Positions 1 to 7,918 of a stretch of 38,945 nt of DNA are shown here, one piece after another (within the stretch, counting starts at the first letter, position 1; each line of letters opens with the position of its first letter). The notes beneath the pieces are model-generated. The model made no database searches. It saw only the letters and a list, made by a program, of their open reading frames with translations, and was not told where the DNA came from. A program made the translations under genes and the position numbers. This DNA comes from an uncultured Clostridia bacterium (lineage in GTDB: Bacteria; Bacillota; Clostridia; Christensenellales; Aristaeellaceae): NCBI GenBank assembly GCA_946411525.1, contig CAMKEI010000019.1:1-38945 (forward strand), read 5' to 3'.

Positions 1-98
1 TGATGGTCGGACGCCGCCGCAACATGCTCGAGTACCTGAAGAAGACGGATATTGAGCGCTACCGTTCCCTGATTTCCAGGCTGAACCTGCGTAAATAA
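1..98 (+). CDS. rpsO: 30S ribosomal protein S15, C-terminal end (partial)
   Basis: Only the last 31 or so codons are present; the 5' part lies outside the window. The frame that starts at base 3 reads [16 protein letters not shown] and ends in LISRLNLRK before a TAA at 96-98. This is the typical C-terminus of S15, a primary 16S rRNA binder of the small-subunit platform. A following rho-independent terminator and the pnp gene give the rpsO-pnp order found in many bacteria, which supports the call. Confidence 0.93.
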   Translation, partial: MVGRRRNMLEYLKKTDIERYRSLISRLNLRK

Positions 99-129
99 TC
101 CAGGTTCCCCGGTACCAAGTCGCTTTGAA

Positions 130-165
130 AGCCGCCGGATGAATATGTTCTCCGGCGGTTTTTTA
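130..165 (+). terminator. Intrinsic terminator of rpsO
   Basis: GCCGCCGGA (131-139) pairs with TCCGGCGGT (151-159), with an 11-nt loop and a T-run directly after it. It lies 32 nt past the rpsO stop, so pnp needs read-through or a promoter of its own. Confidence 0.85.
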
Positions 166-174
166 AAGAATTTC

Positions 175-250
175 CCGGAACGCGGAGTATCGTATGTTAT
201 CCCTTGAAAATCCCCACGGGGTTTTCATATGATAGCATACGGCGCTCCGG
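175..250 (+). promoter_or_regulatory. Long imperfect palindrome in the pnp leader
   Basis: Three nested arm pairs form one long hairpin. 175-183 pairs with 242-250 (one mismatch), 192-201 pairs with 231-240 (10 bp including one G-U), and 206-214 pairs with 219-226 (one bulged T) around a tiny loop. It ends about 10 nt before the pnp ribosome site. In E. coli, pnp mRNA has an RNase III-cut leader hairpin through which PNPase represses itself; a similar role here is inference. The palindrome also covers a candidate promoter, so it could act as a DNA operator instead. Confidence 0.6.
204..233 (+). promoter_or_regulatory. Candidate pnp promoter inside the palindrome
   Basis: TTGAAA (204-209) and TATGAT (228-233) are separated by 18 nt. 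It is the best sigma-A-like match between the rpsO terminator and pnp. A transcript from here would lack the 5' arm of the leader hairpin. Confidence 0.4.
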
Positions 251-274
251 AGAATAATAAAAGGAGTGAAACGT

Positions 275-2428
275 ATGGAATCAAAATCTTACACGATGGA
301 TTTTGCCGGACGTCCGCTGACGCTGGAATTCGGCAAATATTGTGAGCAGGCCAACGGCTCCGTCTGGGTGCACCTTGGCGATACGGTCGTTATGGTCAAC
401 GCGACGATGGCCCCGGCTCCCCGCGAAGGGGTTGACTTTTTCCCGCTCGCCGTTGACGTGGAGGAAAAGCAGTACTCTGTCGGCAAAATTCCCGGCGGAT
501 TTATCAAACGTGAAGGGCGTCCCTCGGAGAAAGCGACGCTGACCTGCCGTCTGATTGACCGCCCCCTTCGTCCTCTGTTTGAAAAGGGCATGCGGAACGA
601 TGTCCAGGTGGTTGTGACTGTGCTGAGTGTGGAGCAGGATGTTCCTCCGGAAATTCCGGCGATGATCGGTTCTTCTGTCGCACTGGCTGTCAGTGATATT
701 CCCTGGAACGGGCCGACCGGCGCAGTACTTGTCGGGCGTGTGGACGGGAAGTTTGTAATCTGCCCCGATGAAGCGCAGCGTGCCGTCAGCGATCTGAGCC
801 TGTATGTAGCCGGAACGGAAGAAGCCATCATGATGGTTGAAGCGGGAGCCCGTGAGCTTTCCGAAGAAACCATGCTCGACGCGATCCTTTTCGGACATGA
901 GGAAATCAAGAAACTGGTCGCTTTCCAGAAGCAGATTGTCGCGGAAATCGGCAAGGAAAAGAAAGTCGTTCCGCTGATCACCACCGGCGACGATATTAAG
1001 GCTGCAGTGCGGGATTTCGCCTATGACAAGTGTGTCTGGACGTTCGATACTTTCGAACGCAGCGAACGCCAGCAGCGTGAGGCCCAGACGAAGGAAGAAA
1101 CCCTTGCCGCCCTGTCTGAGAAGTTCCCGGGGCGTGAAAGCGAGATCGAGGACGCTCTGTACTATCTCAACAAGGAAGTCATGCGCGCGAAGATCCTGAA
1201 TGAGGGTATTCGTCCTGACGGCCGCAAGGTGACTGAAATCCGGCCGATCTGGTGTGATGTCGGTGTCCTGCCCCGGACGCACGGAAGCGCGATCTTTACC
1301 CGTGGACAGACTCAGGCGCTGACCGTAACCACGCTTGGTACCGTCAGTGAGGGACAGACGCTCGACGGCCTGAGCAATGAGGATTTCAAGCGCTATATCC
1401 ATCATTACAACATGCCGCCGTATGCCACCGGTGAGGCCGGTCGTCTCAAGAGCCCGGGACGCCGTGAAATCGGACATGGTGCTTTGGCTGAACGCGCTTT
1501 GCTTCCTGTCATCCCTTCCGAAGAAGAATTCCCCTATGCGCTGAGGCTTGTCAGTGAAATTCTCTCCTCCAACGGCTCTTCTTCCATGGCTTCCGTCTGC
1601 GGCTCCACGCTGAGTCTGATGGATGCCGGTGTCCCGATCCACGCGCCGGTAGCCGGTGTTGCCATGGGCCTGATTACGGATAAGGAGAGCGGCAGGCTTG
1701 CCGTCCTGACCGATATTCAGGGCCTGGAAGATTTCCTTGGAGATATGGACTTTAAAGTGGCCGGTTCCATGAACGGAATTACCGCGCTGCAGATGGATAT
1801 CAAGATTGCCGGCATCAATCGGGCTATTCTGCAGCAGGCACTGCGGCAGGCGCTGGAAGGCCGTCTCTATATCCTGAAAATCATGCTCGATACACTGGGA
1901 CAGCCGAGAGCTGAACTGAGTCCCTACGCGCCGAAAATCATCCGGTTCATGATTAATCCTGACAAGATCCGTGAAGTTATCGGACCCGGCGGTAAGATGA
2001 TCAATAAGATTATTGCCGAAACCGGCGTAAAGATTGATATTGAGGACGACGGCAGCGTATTTATTTCTACGCCTGATCAGGATGCCGCGGAAAAAGCCCG
2101 CCGCATTATCGAGGGAATTGCCAAGGATATTGAGGTCGGCGATGTTTATACCGGCAAAGTCGTCAGGATCATGAATTTCGGCGCCTTTGTTGAACTTGCT
2201 CCGGGCAAGGACGGAATGATTCACATTTCCAAACTTGACACAAAGCGGGTTGAAAAGGTTGAAGATGTTGTCAATATCGGCGACGAACTTGAGGTAAAGG
2301 TTTCTGAAATCGATGCACAGGGCAGAATCAATCTGATCCGGAACGACATCGAATATGCCGCCGGCGCAGATGCGCCGCGCCGTGACGGAAACCGCCGTCC
2401 TCCCCGCCGCACAAGCAATAACGATTAA
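275..2428 (+). CDS. pnp: Polyribonucleotide nucleotidyltransferase (PNPase)
   Basis: PNPase degrades RNA 3'-to-5' by phosphorolysis, releasing nucleoside diphosphates, and works in cytoplasmic mRNA turnover. The 717-residue protein has the full family architecture: two RNase PH-like domains (about 10-210 and 300-525) joined by a helical domain, a KH domain (about 550-610, with the VIGPGGKMI motif), and a C-terminal S1 domain (about 620-690, [20 protein letters not shown]). The end is a short basic tail rich in Arg and Pro. ATG 275 is preferred over the in-frame GTG at 266, because that GTG overlaps the Shine-Dalgarno AAAGGAG (260-266) while the ATG sits 8 nt after it. The gene is bracketed by strong hairpins on both sides. 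Nothing in the protein looks degenerate. Confidence 0.97.
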   Translation: MESKSYTMDFAGRPLTLEFGKYCEQANGSVWVHLGDTVVMVNATMAPAPREGVDFFPLAVDVEEKQYSVGKIPGGFIKREGRPSEKATLTCRLIDRPLRPLFEKGMRNDVQVVVTVLSVEQDVPPEIPAMIGSSVALAVSDIPWNGPTGAVLVGRVDGKFVICPDEAQRAVSDLSLYVAGTEEAIMMVEAGARELSEETMLDAILFGHEEIKKLVAFQKQIVAEIGKEKKVVPLITTGDDIKAAVRDFAYDKCVWTFDTFERSERQQREAQTKEETLAALSEKFPGRESEIEDALYYLNKEVMRAKILNEGIRPDGRKVTEIRPIWCDVGVLPRTHGSAIFTRGQTQALTVTTLGTVSEGQTLDGLSNEDFKRYIHHYNMPPYATGEAGRLKSPGRREIGHGALAERALLPVIPSEEEFPYALRLVSEILSSNGSSSMASVCGSTLSLMDAGVPIHAPVAGVAMGLITDKESGRLAVLTDIQGLEDFLGDMDFKVAGSMNGITALQMDIKIAGINRAILQQALRQALEGRLYILKIMLDTLGQPRAELSPYAPKIIRFMINPDKIREVIGPGGKMINKIIAETGVKIDIEDDGSVFISTPDQDAAEKARRIIEGIAKDIEVGDVYTGKVVRIMNFGAFVELAPGKDGMIHISKLDTKRVEKVEDVVNIGDELEVKVSEIDAQGRINLIRNDIEYAAGADAPRRDGNRRPPRRTSNND

Positions 2429-2436
2429 ATACCCGT

Positions 2437-2470
2437 GCCTCCGGAACAGTTTCGCGCCTGTTCCGGAGGC
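2437..2470 (+). promoter_or_regulatory. Perfect 13-bp hairpin between pnp and ruvX
   Basis: GCCTCCGGAACAG (2437-2449) pairs perfectly with 2458-2470 around an 8-nt loop. There is no T-run after it, so it is not a classical terminator. Its 3' arm contains GGAGG (2465-2469), which would be hidden in the folded RNA. It could also protect the pnp mRNA 3' end from exonucleases. Confidence 0.65.
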
Positions 2471-2477
2471 GTATAAA

Positions 2478-2498
2478 ATGGAACTGTCAGATGAATGA
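2478..2498 (+). CDS. Possible six-codon leader ORF overlapping the ruvX start
   Basis: ATG 2478 reads MELSDE then TGA (2496-2498). It lies 8 nt after GGAGG (2465-2469), an ideal distance, whereas ruvX at 2491 has only a weak GGA upstream. The mini-ORF stop lies just past the ruvX ATG, a geometry suited to translational coupling. No conservation data are available here, so it may be fortuitous. Confidence 0.3.
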   Translation: MELSDE

Positions 2499-2922
2499 GC
2501 GAATTGTTTGCCTGGATATCGGAGATGCAAGAATCGGCGTGGCTGTTTCTGACCTGACCGGAACCATCGCAATGCCTGTCGACGTGATCGTCAGGATCGG
2601 GTGGACACCGGACGTTCAGAAGATCAAAGCGATCTGTGACCGCTATGAAACAAACCGTATTCTTTCCGGTCTGCCGCTGAACATGGACGGATCTGAAGGC
2701 TTTCAGGCGCGGAAAGTACGTGAATTCTGCGATCAGCTTGAAAAATCTGGTCTCAAAGTCATTTTCCAGGATGAACGCCTCTCCACAGTAACGGCCGAAG
2801 AAACTTTAATTGCCGGGGGCGTATCCAGAGACGGACGTAAAATGCTCGTTGACAAAATAGCAGCTGCGGTCATTCTGCAGCAATGGCTGGAATCCGGGAA
2901 CAGGAAGGAGGTATCGCCATGA
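2491..2922 (+). CDS. ruvX: RuvX/YqgF-family Holliday junction resolvase-like nuclease
   Basis: This small RNase H-fold protein of 143 residues has the usual family length. The N-terminus carries the first catalytic Asp in LDIGDARIGVAVSD (about 8-21). The central DERLST motif (about 89-94) and a C-terminal VDKIAAAVILQQWL helix with the last acidic residue are also typical. Family members are described as a putative Holliday junction resolvase and as a factor in 16S rRNA 5'-end processing, and the sequence does not tell these apart. Start choice: no upstream in-frame start exists. The ribosome site is weak and expression may be coupled to the preceding mini-ORF. The stop overlaps the next gene (ATGA), so the two are probably translated together. 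Confidence 0.9.
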   Translation: MNERIVCLDIGDARIGVAVSDLTGTIAMPVDVIVRIGWTPDVQKIKAICDRYETNRILSGLPLNMDGSEGFQARKVREFCDQLEKSGLKVIFQDERLSTVTAEETLIAGGVSRDGRKMLVDKIAAAVILQQWLESGNRKEVSP

Positions 2923-3236
2923 GCGATAAAATCATCAATAATCCTGAAGAATTCGATGCAGAAAAGGACGAACAGGCCCTTGAAGAAGGAGATATCATCG
3001 AGATGATCGGTGAAAACGGCGAAGCTGTTTCCTTCATCTTTGTCGATGCCCTCGAATACGAAGGCGATGTTTATCTGGCGCTTGCGGAGCCTGAAGAGGA
3101 TGATGCCGTCTTTTTCCTGAAAATCGAACAGGATGAAGACGGATCGGATGTTTACAATGCGCCTGATGAGGAACTGGAAGATATCTTATTCAAAAGATTT
3201 ACCGAAATGCGCGCATCAGAAGAGAACGATCAGTAA
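2919..3236 (+). CDS. DUF1292 family acidic protein (YrzB-like)
   Basis: A 105-residue, very acidic protein of unknown function. The core pattern (DIIEMIGENGEAVSF, then VYLALAEPEEDDAVFFLKIEQDEDG, then LEDILFKRFTEM) matches the DUF1292 family, which in Firmicutes usually follows ruvX, as here. ATG 2919 is chosen because it overlaps the ruvX stop (ATGA) and is preceded by AAGGAGG at 2905-2911; an upstream in-frame ATG at 2883 has no such site. No catalytic motif is visible. A strong terminator follows, closing the operon. Confidence 0.88.
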   Translation: MSDKIINNPEEFDAEKDEQALEEGDIIEMIGENGEAVSFIFVDALEYEGDVYLALAEPEEDDAVFFLKIEQDEDGSDVYNAPDEELEDILFKRFTEMRASEENDQ

Positions 3237-3251
3237 GTAATCTTAAACTGG

Positions 3252-3288
3252 AAAAGGCATGGAAACACATTGTTTTCATGCCTTTTTA
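3252..3288 (+). terminator. Intrinsic terminator of the pnp-ruvX-DUF1292 unit
   Basis: AAAGGCATG (3253-3261) pairs with CATGCCTTT (3277-3285), and GAAAACA-like arms extend the stem. A T-rich run follows. The A-tract on the left arm could let it work for the convergent gene too. Confidence 0.85.
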
Positions 3289-3308
3289 TATACGGTTTTC
3301 AGAACAGG

Positions 3309-5186
3309 TTATTGTTTTCTGTTGTTCCTGCTTCTGTTCTTTTCTGCATACATGGATCTGTCAGCCATCTTCATGAAATAGTCTATGTTGTCTTCTGTGC
3401 CCGGAATTGACGCATAGACACCCATGCTGGCGCTGACCCGGCATATCCACGGATCAGTTTCATGGCTTCGGTTCAGTGCTTCGTTGACATACTGAACCAG
3501 GTGCCCCGCATCATCCGCATTGCCGGGAATGCCATACGCAATGAATTCGTCACCGCTGATATGTACCGGAGTCATATTGTATTTCTCAAGGCATCTGAGC
3601 GCTTTTCCCATCCTGCAGATTGCTTCGTCTCCCATGAGATGGCCGAATTGGTCATTGATGTCTTTCATGTTGTCGATATCGGCGCTGAGCAGTGCGAAAA
3701 CCTTCCCTTCCCGTCTGGCCAGATCAAGGATTCCTGGGGCACGCTCCATATATCCTCTGCGGTTCAGCATGCCTGTCATGATATCTTCGACAGCCATACG
3801 TTCAATTATCGCAGAGGATCGTTTCAGATTTGTCTGAAGATACAGGCTCATCAGTGCGCCGTTCAGCAGCATCAGCACGGGATAAAGCGCCGATCCGGTT
3901 CCGCTGGTGAGATCCATCGCAACATAGCCCAGGCTGCGGTCCCTGTAATACAGCGGTGAAAACACCAGACATACGGTATTCTTGCGCATCTCCTGCATGA
4001 CAGGCGTCAGGTCTGCAGTCCGGAAAGTCTGCAGGTCATAGCGTTTTCCGCCTCTGATCCCGTAAAGAAGCAGCATTTCCTCGGGATAAGCGTTTTCGTC
4101 TGTACGGTCCATATTACGGCAAATGGACGGATCCACGCACAGGAAGAACTCACGGAAATCCCAGCTTGTCACAAAATCATGAATCTTTTCTCTGGTTTCC
4201 GCTTCATTGCCTACGCCGGCCATCGCACTGGAAAACATACTGATTCTTGTAAGCGTTGCTTCCATATTCCATCTTTCCGATCCAAGCGCACGCAGTTTAT
4301 CATTTGTATATTCAAGGCTTTGTGAGCATCCGCAGCTGTCGCCGAAAATCGGAATTGTGGAAAGAACAACTTTTTTTTCATCCGGTTCTTCGCCTTCGAT
4401 CCAGTTGTTGATGATTTCTATCGCTTTCCGGGCCGACCGGTCGATCGGCCTGCAGATGGTGGTCAGGCCGCGCATAATTGCTTCCCTTAAGGCGTCAAAT
4501 CCTGTAACGGCGATATCCCCGGGAACCCGGATACCGTGGTCATTCAGGCATTCAATCACGCTCAGCGCCATATCGTCATTGGCGCACATAATCGCGTCAG
4601 GCAGTTCCCCGCCCAGATCTAGCAGCTTTTCCGCGGCATTTCTCCCGCCGGTACGGGTCCACTGGCCGTCAAAGATCATTCTGCTTTCCAGTTCAAGGCC
4701 GTGTCTTTTCAGAACGTTACGGCAGGCTTCAAGCCTCTCTCCTGCAACGGCGGAACTGAAAGGGCCGCTGACAAAGGCAAACCTGCGTGCGCCGTGTTCC
4801 GACACAATATGTTCGGTCAGCTCTTCCATGCTGATCCGGTCGTTAAAGCTGATTGTGACTGCCCCGTCCTGCGGGATATCGATCGAAATGTGCGGTTTCC
4901 CCTTCAGCGGCGCGAGTACTTCATACATTTTTTTCAGCGTAGTATCGCTGCCCATTGTTGCGGGCATGGAAATAATGCCGTCAAAGTCTTTCAGATCCGG
5001 CAGATCATAGATCCTGCCTTCCCCTCCCTCATTGGTGGAAACAGCGATATTCATATGCCCCTGGCTGTTGAAAATGCATATATCTATGCCCAGCTTTGAA
5101 CCGGCGGAAGCCAGACCGGATGCAAAATCCTGCTGATATTCACGGTCGATACTCGCCATGAGTACGGCTATCTTTTTGCGGCGCAT
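3309..5186 (-). CDS. LacI-type sensor domain fused to a GGDEF diguanylate cyclase
   Basis: Predicted ligand-responsive cyclic-di-GMP synthase, cytoplasmic (no signal peptide or membrane helix). Residues about 4-285 form a periplasmic-binding-protein-like domain of the LacI/GalR type (MCANDDMALSVIECLNDHGI and VPGDIAVTGFDA are typical) but without a DNA-binding HTH. Residues about 290-455 are a GAF-like or unassigned middle region. Residues about 460-620 are a GGDEF domain with DIDNMKDINDQFGH and the signature as SGDEF (544-548), a variant seen in active enzymes. No RxxD inhibitory site precedes it. The frame stays open 27 codons further upstream to a TTG, but that stretch contains a good promoter, so ATG 5186 (with AAGGGA upstream) is taken as the start. 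The neighbouring amino-acid transporter suggests, but does not prove, a link to nutrient sensing. Confidence 0.85.
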   Translation of the reverse strand: MRRKKIAVLMASIDREYQQDFASGLASAGSKLGIDICIFNSQGHMNIAVSTNEGGEGRIYDLPDLKDFDGIISMPATMGSDTTLKKMYEVLAPLKGKPHISIDIPQDGAVTISFNDRISMEELTEHIVSEHGARRFAFVSGPFSSAVAGERLEACRNVLKRHGLELESRMIFDGQWTRTGGRNAAEKLLDLGGELPDAIMCANDDMALSVIECLNDHGIRVPGDIAVTGFDALREAIMRGLTTICRPIDRSARKAIEIINNWIEGEEPDEKKVVLSTIPIFGDSCGCSQSLEYTNDKLRALGSERWNMEATLTRISMFSSAMAGVGNEAETREKIHDFVTSWDFREFFLCVDPSICRNMDRTDENAYPEEMLLLYGIRGGKRYDLQTFRTADLTPVMQEMRKNTVCLVFSPLYYRDRSLGYVAMDLTSGTGSALYPVLMLLNGALMSLYLQTNLKRSSAIIERMAVEDIMTGMLNRRGYMERAPGILDLARREGKVFALLSADIDNMKDINDQFGHLMGDEAICRMGKALRCLEKYNMTPVHISGDEFIAYGIPGNADDAGHLVQYVNEALNRSHETDPWICRVSASMGVYASIPGTEDNIDYFMKMADRSMYAEKNRSRNNRKQ

Positions 5187-5238
5187 AAGCTGATCGTCCC
5201 TTCTGCCCGTTATGGAAAATCTGTCCTGATATGTACTG

Positions 5239-5267
5239 ATTGTATCATGCAGCGTCTTCTGCCGCAA
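5239..5267 (-). promoter_or_regulatory. Promoter of the sensor-GGDEF gene
   Basis: On the minus strand, TTGCGG (5267-5262), a 17-nt spacer and TACAAT (5244-5239), with TG one base before the -10 box. It predicts a 5' leader of about 45 nt ahead of ATG 5186. Confidence 0.7.
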
Positions 5268-5270
5268 GGC

Positions 5271-5308
5271 AAAAGAAAAAGGACAGGGTTCATGGAAGTC
5301 CTGTCCTC
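5271..5308 (-). terminator. Intrinsic terminator of the amino-acid ABC operon
   Basis: Read on the minus strand, AGGACAG pairs with CTGTCCT around a 16-nt loop containing further weak pairing, then TTTTCTTTT. It lies between the ATPase stop and the sensor-GGDEF promoter and separates the two units. Confidence 0.75.
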
Positions 5309-5328
5309 TGATTTGTTTGATGCCGGAT

Positions 5329-6072
5329 TCATTGATTGAGGATCCGTTTCAGGAAATCCCGGGTACGCTGGTTCTCCGGGTTGGTAAAGATCTTTGCCGG
5401 GTCGCCTTCTTCCTCAATAACCCCGTCAGCCATATAGACCACATGGGTGCTGACCTCTTTCGCAAAGGACATTTCATGAGTGACTACGAGCATGGTCATA
5501 TTGTCCTTTGTTGCCAGTGATTTCATGACGTCAAGCACCTCTCCCACCATTTCAGGATCAAGGGCGGATGTCGGTTCGTCAAACAGAAGCACTTCCGGTT
5601 CCATCGCAAGCGCGCGGGCAATTGCGACCCGCTGTTTCTGTCCGCCTGAAATCTGATCCGGACGGGCGTTGATGTACGGAGCCATTCCGACTTTATTCAG
5701 ATAATACAGTGCTCTTTTTCTGGCTTCATCCGCGGGGATTCTCAGCACCTTCTGCTGACCGATCATGCAGTTGGCCAGAACGGACAGATTGCTGAACAGG
5801 TTAAAACTCTGGAATACCATCCCCACTTTTGCACGGTATGCGGAAGAATTGATTCTGCCTTTCGATACATCCTGTCCATGGAAAAGGATCTCGCCTGTCG
5901 TCAGTGTTTCAAGCAGATTGATGCAGCGGAGTAATGTGGATTTTCCGCTTCCGCTGGCGCCGATAATCGTGGTCACATCGCCCTGGTCCACTGTAAAGTC
6001 AATATCCTTCAGAACGGCATGCGATCCGAAAGCCTTGGAGAGATGCCGGATTTCAAGAATATGCTCGCTCAT
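5329..6072 (-). CDS. Polar amino-acid ABC importer, ATP-binding subunit (GlnQ type)
   Basis: The 247-residue nucleotide-binding subunit powers uptake of a polar amino acid through the adjacent permease. All motifs are present: Walker [10 protein letters not shown] (about 38-46), Q-loop in MVFQSFNLF (about 85-93), signature ISGGQKQR (about 141-148), Walker [12 protein letters not shown] (about 161-171) and the switch His in [21 protein letters not shown] is typical of the GlnQ/HisP/ArtP class. The start overlaps the permease stop by 4 nt (ATGA), showing translational coupling. The substrate cannot be deduced. It is the last gene of a three-gene operon with its own terminator. Confidence 0.94.
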   Translation of the reverse strand: MSEHILEIRHLSKAFGSHAVLKDIDFTVDQGDVTTIIGASGSGKSTLLRCINLLETLTTGEILFHGQDVSKGRINSSAYRAKVGMVFQSFNLFSNLSVLANCMIGQQKVLRIPADEARKRALYYLNKVGMAPYINARPDQISGGQKQRVAIARALAMEPEVLLFDEPTSALDPEMVGEVLDVMKSLATKDNMTMLVVTHEMSFAKEVSTHVVYMADGVIEEEGDPAKIFTNPENQRTRDFLKRILNQ

Positions 6073-6899
6073 TGCTTCTCTCCTTTATAATCTTTGTTGA
6101 TCTCTTCAAAAGGAGATCCGGCTTCTTTCGGATAATGATATGTCCCGGCTGTCATAACAAGCTGGTCTGCGTTGACCAGTTCGTAATTGGATTTCCCGGC
6201 AAGTCTTTTTTCCAGCCTGCGAAGCAGAAATGACGCCAGCAGGGTCAGGCACAGATATCCTCCCATTTCCATAAAGGCGGAAGGGAAATATTTGAACACC
6301 GCACCTGAAACCATCTTATGCACGGCAAAGAAATCGGAAAACCCGATGATGAACATAACGGATGTATCCTTGACGTTGATAATATAGTTGTTGCCGATCT
6401 GGGGCATGATATTTCTCAGCGTCTGCGGAAGGACAATATACAGCATCGTTTGCCAGTGGTTCATTCCGATCGCTTTCGCTCCTTCAAACTGCCCCGGATC
6501 GATGCTCATAATGCCGCCGCGCACGGATTCGGCCATATATGCGCCGGTATTGACGGATACGACAATAATGCTGACTGTCCAGATGTCCTTGAATGAAACG
6601 CCGAAGAAATACGGCATTCCGTAATAGATAAAGACAGCCTGAAGGATCATCGGCGTACCCCTGAACAGCTCCACGTACGCGCGGATAACGATGCGGATCA
6701 GCTTCAGCAGAACACGCTTGATAATATGTTCATTCGCACCGAAGGGAATCGTCTGAAGGATGCCGCAGAAAAAACCGATGATACAGCCGATCAGCGTAGC
6801 GGTAACCGCAAGGATCAGCGTATTGGCGATTCCTGTCAGATAAACGGTCCCGTATTTTGCCCACAGGGAGCCGATATCCGTAAAAAGCTGAGATATCAT
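6069..6899 (-). CDS. Polar amino-acid ABC importer, permease (HisM/GlnP type)
   Basis: The 276-residue integral membrane subunit. Several hydrophobic helices (first at about 17-45) surround the coupling EAA-type loop, seen as [32 protein letters not shown] (split here: EGAKAIGMN ... [11 protein letters not shown]) at about 140-170. [11 protein letters not shown] (about 77-87) is the hallmark of the polar amino-acid permease family. One polypeptide probably homodimerises, since no second permease is encoded. A ribosome site (AGAGGG) precedes the ATG. The C-terminal 40 residues or so form an unusually long polar cytoplasmic tail (about 238-276). Confidence 0.93.
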   Translation of the reverse strand: MISQLFTDIGSLWAKYGTVYLTGIANTLILAVTATLIGCIIGFFCGILQTIPFGANEHIIKRVLLKLIRIVIRAYVELFRGTPMILQAVFIYYGMPYFFGVSFKDIWTVSIIVVSVNTGAYMAESVRGGIMSIDPGQFEGAKAIGMNHWQTMLYIVLPQTLRNIMPQIGNNYIINVKDTSVMFIIGFSDFFAVHKMVSGAVFKYFPSAFMEMGGYLCLTLLASFLLRRLEKRLAGKSNYELVNADQLVMTAGTYHYPKEAGSPFEEINKDYKGEKQ

Positions 6900-6922
6900 A
6901 TGTTTACCCTCTGAACGGAAGA

Positions 6923-7780
6923 TTATTCACTCAGCGGCTGAATTTTGATCGCTTCGGCCATCAGTGCGTTGAAATCATCAGCTGTTTTGCCCTTCAGGCA
7001 GCTGTCGATGGCTTCTTTCAGCGTCGTATTGCCTTTCTTCACGGAAATACCGATATTGATTTCTTCTTCGGAAACGTTGAAATCATCCCCGCTGCCGCTG
7101 AAATCCAGGATGGTCAGATCAGGATAGGCAATCAGGGCGCCCTGAGCAGTAGGCATATCGGTGCAGACGAAGTCCACGGTGCCGGAAGCGACGGCCATCA
7201 GCATAGCGGGAGCCGATTCGGCAGGCATGCCGATCTGCGCGTCCTTGATCTGGGGCAGGCATGAATCATACCAGATCGTACCGCTCTGGCTGGTACATGT
7301 GCCGCCGGCCAGGTCAGAAATACCCTTGGCGCCGGCGAACGCGCTGTCCTTTTTGGTCAGGCAGACAATGGAAGCGTAGAGATACGGTCCGGCGAAATCA
7401 ACGGATTCCATCCGCTCGGAGGTCATGCTCTGGCCCGCGATAACCGCGTCGCAGATTCCGGACTGAACCGCGGGAATCAGTGAATCCCAGTCCAGTTGAA
7501 GCACTTCGAGCTTCCAGCCATTCGCTTCACAGATCGCTTTTGCGGTCATGACATCGTACCCGTTGGCATACAGCGCGGAATCCTTGATCGGCACGGCACC
7601 GTTGGAATCATCGGGCTGTGCCCAGTTATACGGTGCGTACGCGCATTCCATTGCAACAGTCAGGACGCCGTCTTCCAGTCCGGGAACGGATTCTTTCTTT
7701 TCACCGGGTTTGAGAACAACAACCAGGACCACTGCGATTATTGCCAGCAGAATGACTAAAGGAATGATCTTCTTTTTCAT
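6923..7780 (-). CDS. Amino-acid ABC importer, substrate-binding protein
   Basis: The extracytoplasmic receptor (family 3 solute-binding fold) for the downstream permease and ATPase. After a hydrophobic N-terminal segment (about 4-24) come the family features ECAYAPYNW, YDVMTAKAICEANGW, and DSLIPAVQSGICDAVIAGQSMTSER, ending in FNALMAEAIKIQ. No Cys follows the hydrophobic segment, so it is not a lipoprotein; it may stay attached by an uncleaved signal anchor, which is unusual for a Gram-positive binding protein. The second of two close ATGs (7780) is chosen because it is 7 nt from GGAGGA (7793-7788), while the first (7786) is only 1 nt away. Confidence 0.92.
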   Translation of the reverse strand: MKKKIIPLVILLAIIAVVLVVVLKPGEKKESVPGLEDGVLTVAMECAYAPYNWAQPDDSNGAVPIKDSALYANGYDVMTAKAICEANGWKLEVLQLDWDSLIPAVQSGICDAVIAGQSMTSERMESVDFAGPYLYASIVCLTKKDSAFAGAKGISDLAGGTCTSQSGTIWYDSCLPQIKDAQIGMPAESAPAMLMAVASGTVDFVCTDMPTAQGALIAYPDLTILDFSGSGDDFNVSEEEINIGISVKKGNTTLKEAIDSCLKGKTADDFNALMAEAIKIQPLSE

Positions 7781-7842
7781 TTTCATATCCTCCGTTTATG
7801 GTATATATTGATCAGAATTCTTCGGAGTTCTGAACATAATTG

Positions 7843-7871
7843 ATTTTATAATTGAAAGAAAGCCTGTACAA
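7843..7871 (-). promoter_or_regulatory. Promoter of the amino-acid ABC operon
   Basis: On the minus strand, TTGTAC (7871-7866), 17 nt, then TAAAAT (7848-7843). The -35 box is embedded in the terminator stem of the upstream gene, so the two elements share bases. Confidence 0.6.
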
Positions 7872-7890
7872 GTTTTTTTCATGTACAGGC
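7856..7890 (-). terminator. Terminator of the DUF1934-gpsA-GH2-flippase operon
   Basis: GCCTGTACA and TGTACAGGC (7862-7870 and 7882-7890) form a perfect 9-bp stem around an 11-nt loop. On the minus strand TTTCTTT follows directly. Confidence 0.7.
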
Positions 7891-7918
7891 ATATTCGGAA
7901 CCGACGGAAAGAAAACGG

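Noticed and set aside
281-2572. 763-codon open frame antisense to pnp
   Set aside because: It mirrors the whole pnp gene, has no family features and no sensible ribosome site; the long open frame reflects strong codon bias of the sense gene.
5187-5267. 27-residue N-terminal extension of the sensor-GGDEF gene (TTG start)
   Set aside because: The DNA contains a TTGCGG-N17-TACAAT promoter with extended -10 and no ribosome site before the TTG; ATG 5186 has one.
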